DNA of 64,000 nt from Solenopsis invicta (Eukaryota; Arthropoda; Insecta; Hymenoptera; Formicidae). Position numbers and translations under genes: made by a program. Where the stretch lies: positions 17,725,635-17,789,634 of the forward strand of contig NC_052679.1 of NCBI RefSeq assembly GCF_016802725.1, in the 5' to 3' direction. This document shows, piece by piece, positions 13,383-24,420 of this stretch. Each line of letters opens with the position of its first letter. The stretch's first letter is position 1. The notes under the pieces are model-generated. The model saw only the letters and a program-made list of their open reading frames with translations. It ran no database searches and had not been told where the DNA came from.

Positions 13383-13488
13383 ATGACGGCTAATGGAAAC
13401 TCACCGTTGGACAACATGAGGACTTTGGAACACTATCTCAGCGACATTATGCGAGCCGGCGCGGCGGACACCCCGGAACATCTAAAAG
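13383..13488 (+). CDS. 5' coding exon of an unrecognised large gene (exon from 13377)
   Basis: The exon runs 13377-13488, between a strong acceptor (pyrimidine tract, TTTTCCAG) and a strong donor (AAAG|GTATGT). Only one frame is open across it; the other two hit TGA or TAA within about 20 bases. From the ATG at 13383 it encodes 35 residues plus one base of the next codon (phase 1). The peptide is acidic to neutral and includes RTLEHYLSDIMRAG, which looks amphipathic-helical. Codons are GC3-rich and unlike the flanking AT-rich sequence, supporting selection on coding. The first ATG has a weak context (CGT before it). The in-frame ATG at 13416 (codon 12) has a much better insect context (CAAC). 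If the exon is internal instead, two further codons (Asp-Arg) precede it and the upstream exon must end in phase 0. I do not recognise the family. Its phase-1 end matches the exon at 46494-46572, so both may be alternative starts of one gene. Confidence 0.72.
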
Positions 13489-14470
13489 GTATGTCTTATA
13501 TCTTCCTAAGCTGCATGCAATTGAGATGAGCGTACTACAAGCGTGCAATATTCGCGAAAGTAGCGGTTTGCGTGTTAATACCGTTGGGCCAGAAACGCAG
13601 AAAATCCCCTGAAATCTTGCGTCGTAATTGCAGAGAGCTCTGCCCTCTTTCGCGTTTACAACTGCTGGAAATGCGTTAACATTTCCAGGAAATATCTCAC
13701 GAGAGCTGTTATACTTTCACTAAAAGTTTCTACCAACCTTATCCTCGAGTTTGCAACTCGAATTTGATAGATAAATACGACATCGCAATGTCGTGTGTGA
13801 TTTTTTACTTTAATCGCTTAGAAAAAGAAAAACAGTATTGATTCTAAGTAACGGATAAGTATAGGTGCATTAATCGTGTAATAATATTGATTTGTAAATG
13901 ACTCAAGTTAATCGTTCACCATTATAAATACGCTGAAACGTATTAGTCGTAGAGAAAATAGGACAGCATATGGGAAGTTGCACGTGTTACTGAACTTTAC
14001 ACGTTCTAAAATAGAATAGAATAGGATTGTAGACCCCCTTCAAGCAGTTCGACAGACGATGTAAAGCGATGTAAACTTGGCTGGCTGCCACAGATTTTGT
14101 ATTATTGCGATAACGTGACAGTGACGGAAGACAATACGACTCTCAATGACTTTATGGACGAATTAGGAAAAACGCATTTTACGACGTATCGCTCCAGTTT
14201 GTTTCTATCGACTTATTGGTTCCAATTATAATGTCGCTTATAGCGCGATAAAATATAGCGCGATGTTCACTACGTCTTATTTCTTACGTTAAACGTAGCG
14301 CTACGTGCGTATGTATATATATATATACATATATATGTATGTATTCCGCGCATCGATCTTCAGTCGTAACGTTGCATTTAATGCACCGTTTGATTACGTC
14401 GCTTCGAGTCTACGTCTATTACATCGAGAGTGCACTCGAGGTCGATCGCCCCGATATGAACCCGCGTAAA
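13489..14470 (+). other. Start of the intron after the first exon
   Basis: The donor GTATGT opens AT-rich sequence with stops in every frame. No matching coding exon is recognised up to 46 kb, so on the one-gene model this intron exceeds 30 kb. A short TATATACATATATG repeat lies near 14310-14342. Confidence 0.5.
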
Positions 14471-15480
14471 CGTGCGATATAACGATGCCATTGAAATTGA
14501 AGAGCAATTAGCGCGCGAAACCGGAGTACGGAATCTACGTGAAAATGTTTCCTAGTACCATTCAGTGCGTTCTGCAAAATTTCGAATCCCATCACAAATT
14601 TATTTGTGACGTTTGCGGTAATATAACCGACTGGAATATTAACAAAACGGTGGCTCTGCAGGGATACGAGGAAATACGTGTGTCCATTTTAACAAACTCG
14701 TTACGCGAACGCATATTCGCAAAATCTTATGCCATGGTGCAGCGGTGATCTTTACATGAATGGGTCTCTTACGGTCGAACCAGGGACCAAACGAACAACT
14801 AACCAACCAACCTAACCCCGAACGATCACTCGACGCACCGTCGGCGCACTCTGCACCCTCCACTCGACGCGTTCTACTCACTTTACGTCGGCACGTAGAG
14901 AGACGACGCCATGCAACTATGTTGTGGTGCGTACGTACATACAAGCAGACGGATGAACGGACACACGTCGTGTTGTGGAGAGCGAAAGAGTGAAAGCTGT
15001 AGAGGTAGAATGACGACATGCGTCTCGTCTGCATCGTTCCTCCTCTACCCTTTTCGCTTCTGATTTTCTTTTTTGCATCCGGCCTGTCTGCCGGAAGAGA
15101 AAGAGGAGACGAAAGGAAAAGAGAGAGAGAGAGAAAGAGAGAACGTGCTGACAAACCCCTCAGACGAGAGTTCTTGCACCCTGTAGTCAAGGGCAAGGGT
15201 GCCGAGGTTCTACCGCGTCGGACAGTTTCCAATGAAACCATACACTAAAAGAGGCAGAGGGAGAGAGAGAAAAAGAAAAAGAAAGGATGAACTGGATCGA
15301 GGGTTGGACACCCCGGCGCGAAAAATCTCGGATTTTTTCTCTAGCGAACTTCAAACGAACCCATCTACTCCTCGATCCCGAAAGGGTTCGCCGTATCGCC
15401 GCGAAAGTCTTCAGTTCTTCAAAGAAGCAAGCGGTGGCGCAAATAGAAGAGTGCTGAGTTTAGCGGAATGTCTATAGTCC
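14471..15480. other. CpG- and purine-rich non-coding block
   Basis: GC content and GA-rich runs (15112-15142 and 15256-15287) rise here. Overlapping frames on both strands up to 200 codons are low-complexity and unrecognised. The frame at 14539-14748 contains a CxxC-like pair (CDVC) but no wider zinc-finger pattern. It could be an intronic promoter or enhancer; this is inference. Confidence 0.35.
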
Positions 15481-17172
15481 GGTATCGTTGGGATTTATCG
15501 ATCGTACCGTGCTTTTAGAGAAGACAATGCGAGTGCTGAGAAGGTGCCATTGACGGGTCACAAAGAGTGTAACCTGGATTAGGTTGGTGTACGATAGTCG
15601 GATATCTGTGTTCCTCGCGGGTAGATGGTGCATTACTGAAGTTACTGGGAGTATTTAACGCGAAAAATTAGGACAATGTGATAGAACGTTAATGACCTTT
15701 TTTCATAATATTGTCGGAATTATTTCTTTCCGCCCTTAATGAGAGAATGCTCTTATATTGTGTAAAAGAGAGGTCTCTTGTTTGAAAAATTACGTGAGTT
15801 ACAGTTTGTATTCCTTTCTTTCAATTATTCTTTTCCATTATAACGATAATAAGTCTTCTATTATATTCCGTCTTTTGAAGATAGAATGGTTTTTAAATTA
15901 TGTATCGCACTATCGATTGGGAAAGTATATAAGAAGGGACATAACTTTAGGCACGTTCGGTAGACCGACACTTTCATTGTTTCGTATAATTATCTTGAAA
16001 ATTGCTGAGATGACGTCAACGGTCTTCGAGGTTGACGAGGTTCTTTACTTTAATCCAGCGCGCGCTTTAGCCGCAATTAAAATCTGATCCGTTGGAAAAC
16101 AAAGTTAAATAACGATGTAGTATATAAGTGAAGCCGCGTCGATGGTAGCGGGGAGTGTCAACCTCTCACAAAAGAGGAAGATGTGTAGAAGAAGATGAGC
16201 GACAACACTTAAGAAGCAAATGACACAAGAAGTGATTGATGAGAAGAAGATACGCGATGCGATATCTTAGAAAAAGATATATATATTATTTCCTATAATA
16301 TATATATTTTTCTTCAATGAAACTTTCTTAAAAAAAATTCTAAAAAAATCTGTTAGAAAAAACTATTATTTATATATTTTTCTGTTTTCCGCTATTCGTC
16401 TAAAATTTACAAGTGTTTATAAAAATATCGTATAGATAACACAGTTTATTATCTTATAATAAATATTAATGGCATGATAATTATAGTCAGATTTATTATA
16501 ACTGAGTTTGAATGTTATTTAACTTTGAATGAAAATATTTCAAGAATATATAGGGAATATATTTTCAACGCGAAGAATTTTAGGAAATAAATCTTATTTA
16601 TACGCAAAAGTAATTAGGTTCAAGAGAGGGTATAGACCATTCTAGATAAAGTTTCAAATTCTCCAAGTTTATAAGTGCATCCGGTTTTCCGTATACGGTA
16701 TTAGGAGGAAATATTCATTAAAGTTTTGTGAAGAGGTGTGCAGGTGTGTTGAATTGACCGTTTTCCAGCGGAAATGATTACGTGAATCAGCTAACCGAGA
16801 CCCGAATTGTCTAAAAACTTGACCTACTGCCATGGTGCTGAAGAGGCAGGACGACATTTTTCGAAATGGCAACGCGGCAAGTACGCCCACTCAGCGCTAC
16901 TTCACAATGCCTCTGAGAAGAAAGCTTTTTGCTAAAAGAAAAAGCTCTATTCTGGCTACGAAGTTAGCTTAGCTCGCGCTCTTTTCACGTTTCGAACTTT
17001 CCATGTGAAAAATAGCACTTTAAATTTCTAATCTATCTTAGATAACATCACTTCTTTTCTTAGCTACTGGAAAGATAAATATCCAAACTAAAGCAAAAGA
17101 TTTGAAGTGAATAAATAAGAATAATATTTGAATGGTTGTAACATTTATGTACATTGGCATTGAGATATTTAA
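15481..17172. other. AT-rich intronic or intergenic sequence
   Basis: AT-rich with no recognisable gene. The frame at 15758-16087 (109 codons) is background. A near-perfect AT hairpin at 16269-16313 is listed separately. Confidence 0.5.
16269..16313. repeat. Near-perfect AT-rich hairpin
   Basis: AGAAAAAGATATATATATTA pairs with TATAATATATATATTTTTCT a few bases on, with one mismatch or bulge. It is probably simple AT-rich sequence, but the arms reach beyond the AT run. Confidence 0.6.
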
Positions 17173-17173
17173 G

Positions 17174-17866
17174 GGAGTGTTGTTCAATGCGTACCGGAAC
17201 CTGAATCGTACTTCTTCAATATTTTACATTTTTGCGTAATATAAGCGACATTTAGTAATAAAAATATGAAGTAAATGTGAAATTAGTATACAAAAACTTC
17301 AAAAGTTACATTCTGTTTTAACAAAATAGTTTGAATTATTAATAAAATAAGTATTAGTTAATGTCTTGTATTTTTAATTACTTTAATTTATAAATTTGGT
17401 ATTTCCAATGGCGATACAATTTAAGAGACACACTGGTACGATTTACGCGATTTACGCGATTTACGCGAATACGGTTGTCCGAACTGTACCTATGGGTCTC
17501 CTAAATTGTATCGCTTTTGAAAATATCTAATTTATAAGTTAAAATAATTAAAAATATAATAAGCCGAAAAGCGATAAGGCATTATTTATTAATACTAATT
17601 TTATTAATAATTTATCGAAAAAGAATCAAATATTTAATAAAGCGTACATTTTGCTCCATGTTGCAATTAAACTTAAAACAAATTGAATTGTTATTGGTGG
17701 AAGGTTAAACATTGTTATAGCAGATATCTAAAACATCGAGTTACAATTTCCAATTGTTCATTTGTATACAAATCAATATCGAATGAGATTATAGTAAATC
17801 CCAATCAATATCAAATGGGAATATAATAAAAACATAACTTAATTGGTACGCATTCAGCAACTCTCC
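17174..17866. mobile_element. MITE-like element with 22 bp terminal inverted repeats
   Basis: The left end GGAGTGTTGTTCAATGCGTACC (17174-17195) matches the reverse complement of 17845-17866 at 19 of 22 positions. A second, inner inverted repeat is centred near 17462: GCGATACAATTTAAGAGAC at 17411-17429 against 17496-17514. It continues outward through AT-rich arms to about 17335 and 17600. The apex holds three tandem ATTTACGCG units (17441-17467). No protein is encoded. The right arm is about 110 bp longer than the left. Flanking duplication was not clear, so the superfamily is undetermined. Confidence 0.75.
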
Positions 17867-20312
17867 TGTATAAAATAGTTTATCAATAAAATAGTAAACT
17901 TTAAAAAACATACAGGAAAACATACATTCGTGTGCAATCAAATGCAGATAAATATCTAGGAAATATTTCTTCGCTTGTTATTACTTTTTTGTTTTTTTTT
18001 TGTTTTTCAAATGTTTTTATTTTTTTAAATATGCATCACTAATACAGTACAGAAAGGGCTCACAATAACGTACAGAGGTGTGCAGGGCAAATTTATCTTG
18101 CCCCTTTAATAAATGTAGTTTCATTCATGGATATGCAAGCGAATCACCCACGGCCACCTCTGAATAAACGACGACGTGAGGCGTTTAATGTACGTTTCGC
18201 GCGTCCTTGAACAGCACTGGCTTTGTAATTTCATTTTCTGACCTATATGTAACTGTCATGTAATCAGTTAGTAACACGACAGGATTCGTAGAGGGTGGTT
18301 TTAACGGTCGCGTTCTCCAGCCACCTAGGGTTTCATTGGATTATGTTCTATCCCCCATTTCCGCTCTCTCTTTCTCTCTCGTTCTCTCTTTGCTCCTCGC
18401 TCTATTCTTCTGGCATTCCTCCCTCACCTCTTCTCCAGTCGTACATAAGCGTGTACATATAATTGAAAAAGTGAATGGATAACAAGAGTGTACGCGCGCG
18501 CACACATCCAGGTTTACCGCACCATCACGACCTTGAGAGAAAACAATTGACGCATGCATGAATATTACCCGCTTTCAAATTAAACGCGGAATCTTCTTAA
18601 CCCGTTGAAAACGTTTCGCGGGGATATTTTGTGAGGAAACTATACGTAGAGGGAAATGTGAAATACGGTGTTTGAAGAGAAATCTAGATCCCACCGCTGC
18701 GGCGAAAGACGACACGCCGGCTAATCCTATTTTCTTATTTACATTGAACATATTCTGCGACACATTGTATAAATAAAACGTGGAACCGCATCTCTCTATA
18801 TTTAACGCCGAATGTGCGAGCGTGCGATAATAATATTTAATGAATCAGCGGTATATCTATAAATATATTAGCGTTCACATTTCGCTACGTTGGCATAAAG
18901 AGTTTGCCTCGATACAAAATCAAATTCGCGGAAAAAACTCGAGTTCTTCAACGAAGAGAAAACGCACATTCCGCGCAGATTTAAATTCACCATCCAGAGA
19001 AGGAATATTGAATTCTCCCTTACCGTTGAACGTATAAGTGATACACCGTGATCGGTTCTCAGAAATAGATATACGTAGAAAATTAGATTCGAGAGGCATT
19101 AAATGTACCTGCTGTACTACGAGCACGTGCTCCAACGCGTCTTTATCGATTTTACAAAGTTCGACTGGGTTCTAAGAACATGTAGATCGTGGAAGGTAGA
19201 AACGCGAAGAGTCAACGAACCCCCTCGTTCTTGCGATCCACTATAAACTCGGTGCGCGATTTTATTGATTTTTCACAATCCGACGCGCTGCTTTTCCAGT
19301 TAGCGGAAGTGACTGTGCGCCCTTCTGCCGCTGCCCGCTCCCTTTTTCTTTGAATTTAGGGTGAGAAGCCTGCCAGAGGAAGAATTGCGCAAAGTCAATG
19401 AACTTTTCTTAACGAAACACTTTTGCCGCATCGTTAACTTTGGTAGTTTTAATAGAGCTCACATATTTTTTTTTTTTCTCTCTTCAACGTTCCTGTCGCT
19501 GACGCTCGCATTCTTGTTCTCGATGTCAATCCTGATGGATGTAGTTTTTTTAAAAAAAATTTCGAAAGCAATCTGTTCATCTTCGTATTCAATTTATTTT
19601 CAATTATTTATTCGTAAAGATTGGACCTTAGACTCAATATTTTTCTTGAAAATATATAATCGCGGAAACTCTCTTATACCTCCCGAGGTGACGCGAGCCC
19701 CCTTTTGCGGTGTGGAAAGAGAGAATTACGGATTGAGGTCGCGGCAAATCCACGGTGTGCCTGTCACGAGGTGGCGCCATCCAGATACGATATTGGCGGA
19801 GATTATATGAGGAGCCGCGAGGATGCGGGCGGCTATCGATCGTAGTCGATATGAGAAAACTTGGCGGAAAGACGCGAGGCTAAGGTAATAGCCGCGACGG
19901 GTTTAATAGGGCCGATCGGTAGTCGATCTCTTTCTCTCTCTTTCTCTCCGGTTTTTCCTTTGACTTTCGAATCCTCGTTATTTTTCCTCCTCGCCTCGGA
20001 ATGTTCCTCGAATGAGGAAAAATATCGGATCCGTTTGTAGAACGTTGTTCGGGCCCTCCTTTTACGGATTCAGCCTCCTCACACTGAGAGCGCTGAAAAC
20101 AACGCTCGCCTTTTCTTCGGAGGAAAATTATGTGACTTCCCGAATTTATGGTTGACACCGCCATTTTAGGTTGATCCCACGCATACATTTCTTTAACATT
20201 TGTGGTTGATACAGTTTCATTGGTCGCGCGACCTCCAAATTTAGTCCAAGCATGAAAGAGACCTTGTCTCTCTGCAGTGTTTTAAGATACCGAAACAAGA
20301 TATTCGAATTTG
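17867..20312. other. Non-coding stretch, mixed AT-rich and moderate GC
   Basis: Pyrimidine-rich runs occur at 18360-18420 and 19925-19950. Frames such as 19361-19810 (149 codons) are not recognised and lack splice context. I see no supported gene, RNA or element. Confidence 0.45.
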
Positions 20313-20610
20313 TTTTTTTTTTTTTTTTTTTTTGACAGACAGACAATTATCTCTTTATTTCTATACAATTTATTGTTGACTTTTTCATTTTTCTAGTAAT
20401 ACATATATTATAATTTATAAATTTCGAAGTATTCAACAATGTCAAAACAATTCTGCCGCAAAGACGTGTCGTAACAGAAGAATTGCTTTGCTCAAGAATT
20501 ATATTCCTGACGACGCGATAGCATCTTCCATAAGCCCGTGGCAGATAAAACGAAGAGCCATTCGCTATCTTGGCGCGCGTTTTTCGGAGTTCTCGCAAAC
20601 CATCGAACAT
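20313..20610 (-). pseudogene. Possible retroposed 3' end (poly-A, AATAAA)
   Basis: On the - strand a 21 nt poly-A run (poly-T at 20313-20333) lies about 20 nt after an AATAAA signal (20354-20359 on +). That is the spacing expected at the 3' end of a polyadenylated transcript. An 87-codon - strand frame (20347-20610) ends just before the signal. It contains FYLPRAYGRCYRVVRNI but is not a family I recognise. The simplest reading is a retrocopy or the tail of a retroelement. A plain poly-T tract beside a chance AATAAA in AT-rich DNA is the alternative. No exact target-site duplication was found. Confidence 0.35.
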
Positions 20611-21395
20611 TACGAATCGAGTAATAAAAAGAAATAAAAAAAAGAATTAACAAAGCACATAAATGTTTCAACTTCCTTGAATATTGGTCTTAAGGTATCT
20701 AAACCTACGACCAATTGTTCGCAGCTACAGCTCGGATGATTATTCGAAACTTGGTTGCGCTACTCTATTCAGACCTTATCGCTTCATTCGCTTCGCACAT
20801 ATCACGCGTCGTTATCAGGCATTACCTCACTTTCTTAAGACTACTATCGGGCACGTTACATTTGTATCTTGCTAAGTGTCCCCAAAAAAATCAAATGGTA
20901 CGTAGACACGCGTTACGACATTCGTACATTCAGTCTTCATATCAATAACTCTTTGCCGATATCGCAACGAGTGTAATTTCAACTTAATCGTAAGTGTGAT
21001 TGTGAATCTTCTCTCGTTCACGATTCTATACACGGTACTTCATTATATTTAATTATTCATTAATAACTGTTTATTTTAATTTCTACACAACTTATATAAA
21101 TTGTTTCTTACGTATTATTTTCTTCTAACGTTATTTGCCAGAAACATAAATTCTCTTTGAGGTGTTTTTTTTTTGCAACAACTTCTTTACAGGTTTTTAG
21201 GAGGAAAAGAGTTCTCACATTTGGATGCTTGTTAGCATCAGTTATTATTAAATTGACTTTTAATTTGATAACTGTGATATTACTATTTCTTGTTTAATTT
21301 AGAACTGTGTTTTAAGACCGAAAAGTTATTTGGCGCAGTTTCGTGAACTGAGAAAGGATATATAAAATCACGCAATAGTTAGGAGCATTAAGATT
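20611..21395. other. AT-rich non-coding stretch
   Basis: I see no gene here. Two overlapping + frames (20684-20875, 20715-20948) are unrecognised background. Confidence 0.5.
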
Positions 21396-21416
21396 TAACT
21401 ATGGTTAAGGTTTTTT

Positions 21417-21474
<58 letters not shown>

Positions 21475-21495
21475 AAAAAACCTTAACCATAGTTA
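21396..21495. repeat. Perfect 100 bp palindrome with (AT)25 core
   Basis: TAACTATGGTTAAGG followed by T6GTTT (21396-21420) is matched exactly by its reverse complement at 21471-21495. The centre is 25 AT units (21421-21470), so all 100 bases are self-complementary. Both outer ends are TA, which fits a minimal foldback element flanked by a TA duplication, but no transposase or second copy is visible. Such sequence can extrude as a cruciform. Confidence 0.93.
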
Positions 21496-23056
21496 TATTT
21501 TTTTTTTTATGTAATCAAAGAGAGGAGCCGTGATGTAACGCGTAGAAATAAACCGACATGCCATGCGTCGCCGTATCGGCATGTGACTAGATCGTGGAAT
21601 CTCGTTTCTAAATGTGACATACACAGCAACCAGTGTTCACGTCATCACAACCAGACAATGTCAGCTCCAAACTTACTTAGTCTCTCTCTCTCTCTCTCTC
21701 TGAAGAGAAGCAAAAAGTCGTGGAAATTTCATCATTAAATTAAGCTCTGAATTTAAGGGAAATTTGATGTACATTACGTACGTCAAATTAATGCGTCTTT
21801 ATTCGACTTTTCTCATTTCCAAGAAACGTGATATTCCCCCATGAAATGCGGAACAGCTTCAAGGTTTGATAACCCGTTACGATCATTTGTCACCATCTCC
21901 GACATGATTCTTAGTAAGTCTTTTATCATCGAAACGACGTTATGCTTTTTCGGCGGGTTCTCGCATTTCGAGCATGGAATTTGCGAACGCGATGGCGTCG
22001 CGACGCCACCGCGCGTGATACGGCCCTCGCGCGATCGCGATCTCGTCGGAATGGAATATCGATCTAAGGAGGTGCCGGTGCCGCTCCGAGAGGAAGATTA
22101 GCAGTCGCGCGACGGCGCGCGGTCAGGTTGCCTCCTGCCAGGAGCCCGGGGCTCTCGCTACTCGCGTGTTCCCGACTATCGACCGAGTGCAGGTGACTTC
22201 CAGGTGATCGACGAGCCAGAAAGGAGGAATGCTGCCATCTCTGAGAAACTACCGAAAGGAGATAAGCTCGTTCGATGCTTTTAATTAAATGTACTTTCGC
22301 GAGTGGAGATTATAATAAACGAGCCCTCGCCGCCGTTCGTTATTTCTCGCGCGAAATTTTTTCCCCGGCGCGAAGAGCATCCGTTTCTATCATACGTGGA
22401 CTGAACGAGATGGATTGCCGTGGAAAAAAATGGAGAATTTAATGTAAATGTAATAAGATATAAAAACACAATTTCGACTTTGGTCTCTCCGGAAAAAAAA
22501 TCACAGCAACGTGAAGTTTTTTGTTTAATGCGGAATATTAGATTATGGAAAGTACGTAATGAGAACGGCCTACGCTTTATTTTGCGAATTCGCGTATACG
22601 ATTCCTCTCACGCAAAATAGAACAAGGGCTTATTTAGAGCTGGATGGAGTTGGCAGTGCGCCTATTGACCGAATGCCACCGTCAGCCGCATTGCAGTGAC
22701 CTGCGACAACGTGTTCTAAAAAAAAAAAACATCGGGGAAATAGAAGTTCGTGATCGATAATTTTACAGTTAAATGTTTATAAACATCAAGTATATAAATT
22801 TTCTCTGAATACGTTATATTATTTTAAAAAGTATATGAATCGAACTACTACTGATATTTTCTCTCACAACTACATTTTTGTCCAGCTTGATCACCAAGGG
22901 ACCAATTTAATTAATTATATTTGCAGCAGTGACGCATCTCGTATGACAATACTGCACATATAAATAGACCTATGTGTTTTCTAATATATCGTTCTTTCTA
23001 CGCAATTAGAGATATGCATTTAGAGATATGAAATAAGCTTTGGAACAATACTTTTC
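21496..23056. other. Non-coding stretch including a CpG-rich patch
   Basis: A CpG-rich patch lies at about 21.95-22.21 kb with a cluster of CAGGTGA-like sites near 22190-22210. The + frame 21841-22101 ends inside this patch and is unrecognised. The 12-mer AAACCGACATGC near 21551 is shared with the inverted repeat at 4874. Confidence 0.4.
21680..21702. repeat. (CT)n microsatellite
   Basis: About 11 CT units without interruption. Confidence 0.9.
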
Positions 23057-23288
23057 ATGCAGAGGAAAAAAAATGCTGTTGAATTAACAGTATCAGTCTA
23101 ATTGGAAATATTTAATTTGGTAACAGTACTAATGAAACAAAAAATTAAAAGTACAGGCAAATGTAGTTGAATGAATAAAATTTAATTGAGTGAACTACAT
23201 ACGTTAGCGACAGCCGTGATTTGACACAATTGTTCAATTGAATCAGAGTGCGTTTTAATTTATATTACAGCATTTTTTCTCAGTGTAC
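23057..23288. mobile_element. ACTGAG-type MITE-like element, copy 1
   Basis: The right end, read on the - strand, is TACACTGAGAAAAAATGCTGT. The left end is ATGCAGAGGAAAAAAAATGCTGT, matching it closely apart from one extra A and a few outer changes. The interior is AT-rich and non-coding. The ends resemble those of the elements at 40422, 61442 and probably 52432. Confidence 0.65.
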
Positions 23289-24420
23289 ATTCTTTTTACA
23301 TTGAAAATTTCGAATGCATTTAAAATGAAATTTATCGTTGTCCATGCGTCCGTCATACAATACAGGCGACCGAAAGTATCGAGAAAATCGAGAAAAATTA
23401 TAATTCAAAAGTCACGTTCGATGAAAAGGTACGGAACGTTATAATTAACGCAAGATCAGTGGAACATGCGCCGTTTCATTTTTTTCGGAGAAATTATAAA
23501 TAAACATTTGACAGGTTTTCGGGTAGTCTTTTGTGTCTTTCATCCCACGCCATTAGCGGCGTGCATTTAAACCGTTATGTAGTCCGCCGTCGAAACAAAG
23601 CTCCGCAAATATTCCGGAGGACAAAAGACCCTACATCAAAGAATTAAAAAAAGGGGTTGAAAGGATGAGTCGGTGGAAAGGACGGAGGGAGAAGAAGCGA
23701 GAATGGGTGAAAGCGCGCCAGGCAGACGAATGAACGAGGCACGCACGAACGAGATGCGAGATCCTACAGGACTGCGGAAGTTCCTTCTTCTCGGCCTTGC
23801 GCTTCCGTATGCCATCAAAGTCAAGTTTGAGGCCACGAACGATATTTCGCGATTTTCCATTCTTCGCATATCCATTCGCGTGCAGTCTTTCAACTTCGGC
23901 ACAGCTCGTTGAATCGCTCTTTTATCTCCCGTCGTTAAATATTCCGCAAGTACTACTCCGAAGCAAATGCGTCGGCTTGCGAAAAAATAAGCCAGAGGCG
24001 AATGTAACCCGTTCGTCATCCGTCGCTCTTCCCCGTACTTTCGTCCCGCGCGCCGTAGGATTTATTTCCGCGTATTTTACGAGTGGGTTAGCGTTGACAC
24101 CGGCCACTCGCAATCGCGGCGAATTAACCCTAACGACGTTACGCCCTTATTATACGCGGCTGGTAGTAATCGGCGGGTCAAACGATCGGGCGAAAGTCAC
24201 GACACGGCTTATTCTCCCGAGTTTCTCGACCCGTTCGAGAGACCGCAACGTTTATTTCCGCGGTCCTGTAAAACCGCAACAGAATGGTGTTCGCGTCTGT
24301 GCGATTCGCAATCGGCAAAACACGAGTACAGTTACGGTTCTTCTTAACCGCTTACAGTTCGCGCTTATTTATTTGTTACTTGAGTAATTTTCAGAATAGT
24401 AGTTCTAGATGTATATCTAG
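23289..24420. other. Mixed non-coding stretch with CpG-rich centre
   Basis: CpG-rich at 23.65-24.35 kb, with overlapping frames up to 196 codons on + (23797-24387) and 127 on -. Neither has a recognisable domain or clear splice-bounded exon. Regulatory sequence is more likely than a gene. Confidence 0.4.

Noticed and set aside
14539..14748. Frame with CDVC pair, considered as a zinc-finger exon
   Set aside because: No second metal-binding pair at suitable spacing and no clear acceptor or donor.
21584..21593. TGACTAGATC, matching the 5' end of the miR-279 family
   Set aside because: The match stops after 10 bases and there is no precursor hairpin of the right length around it.
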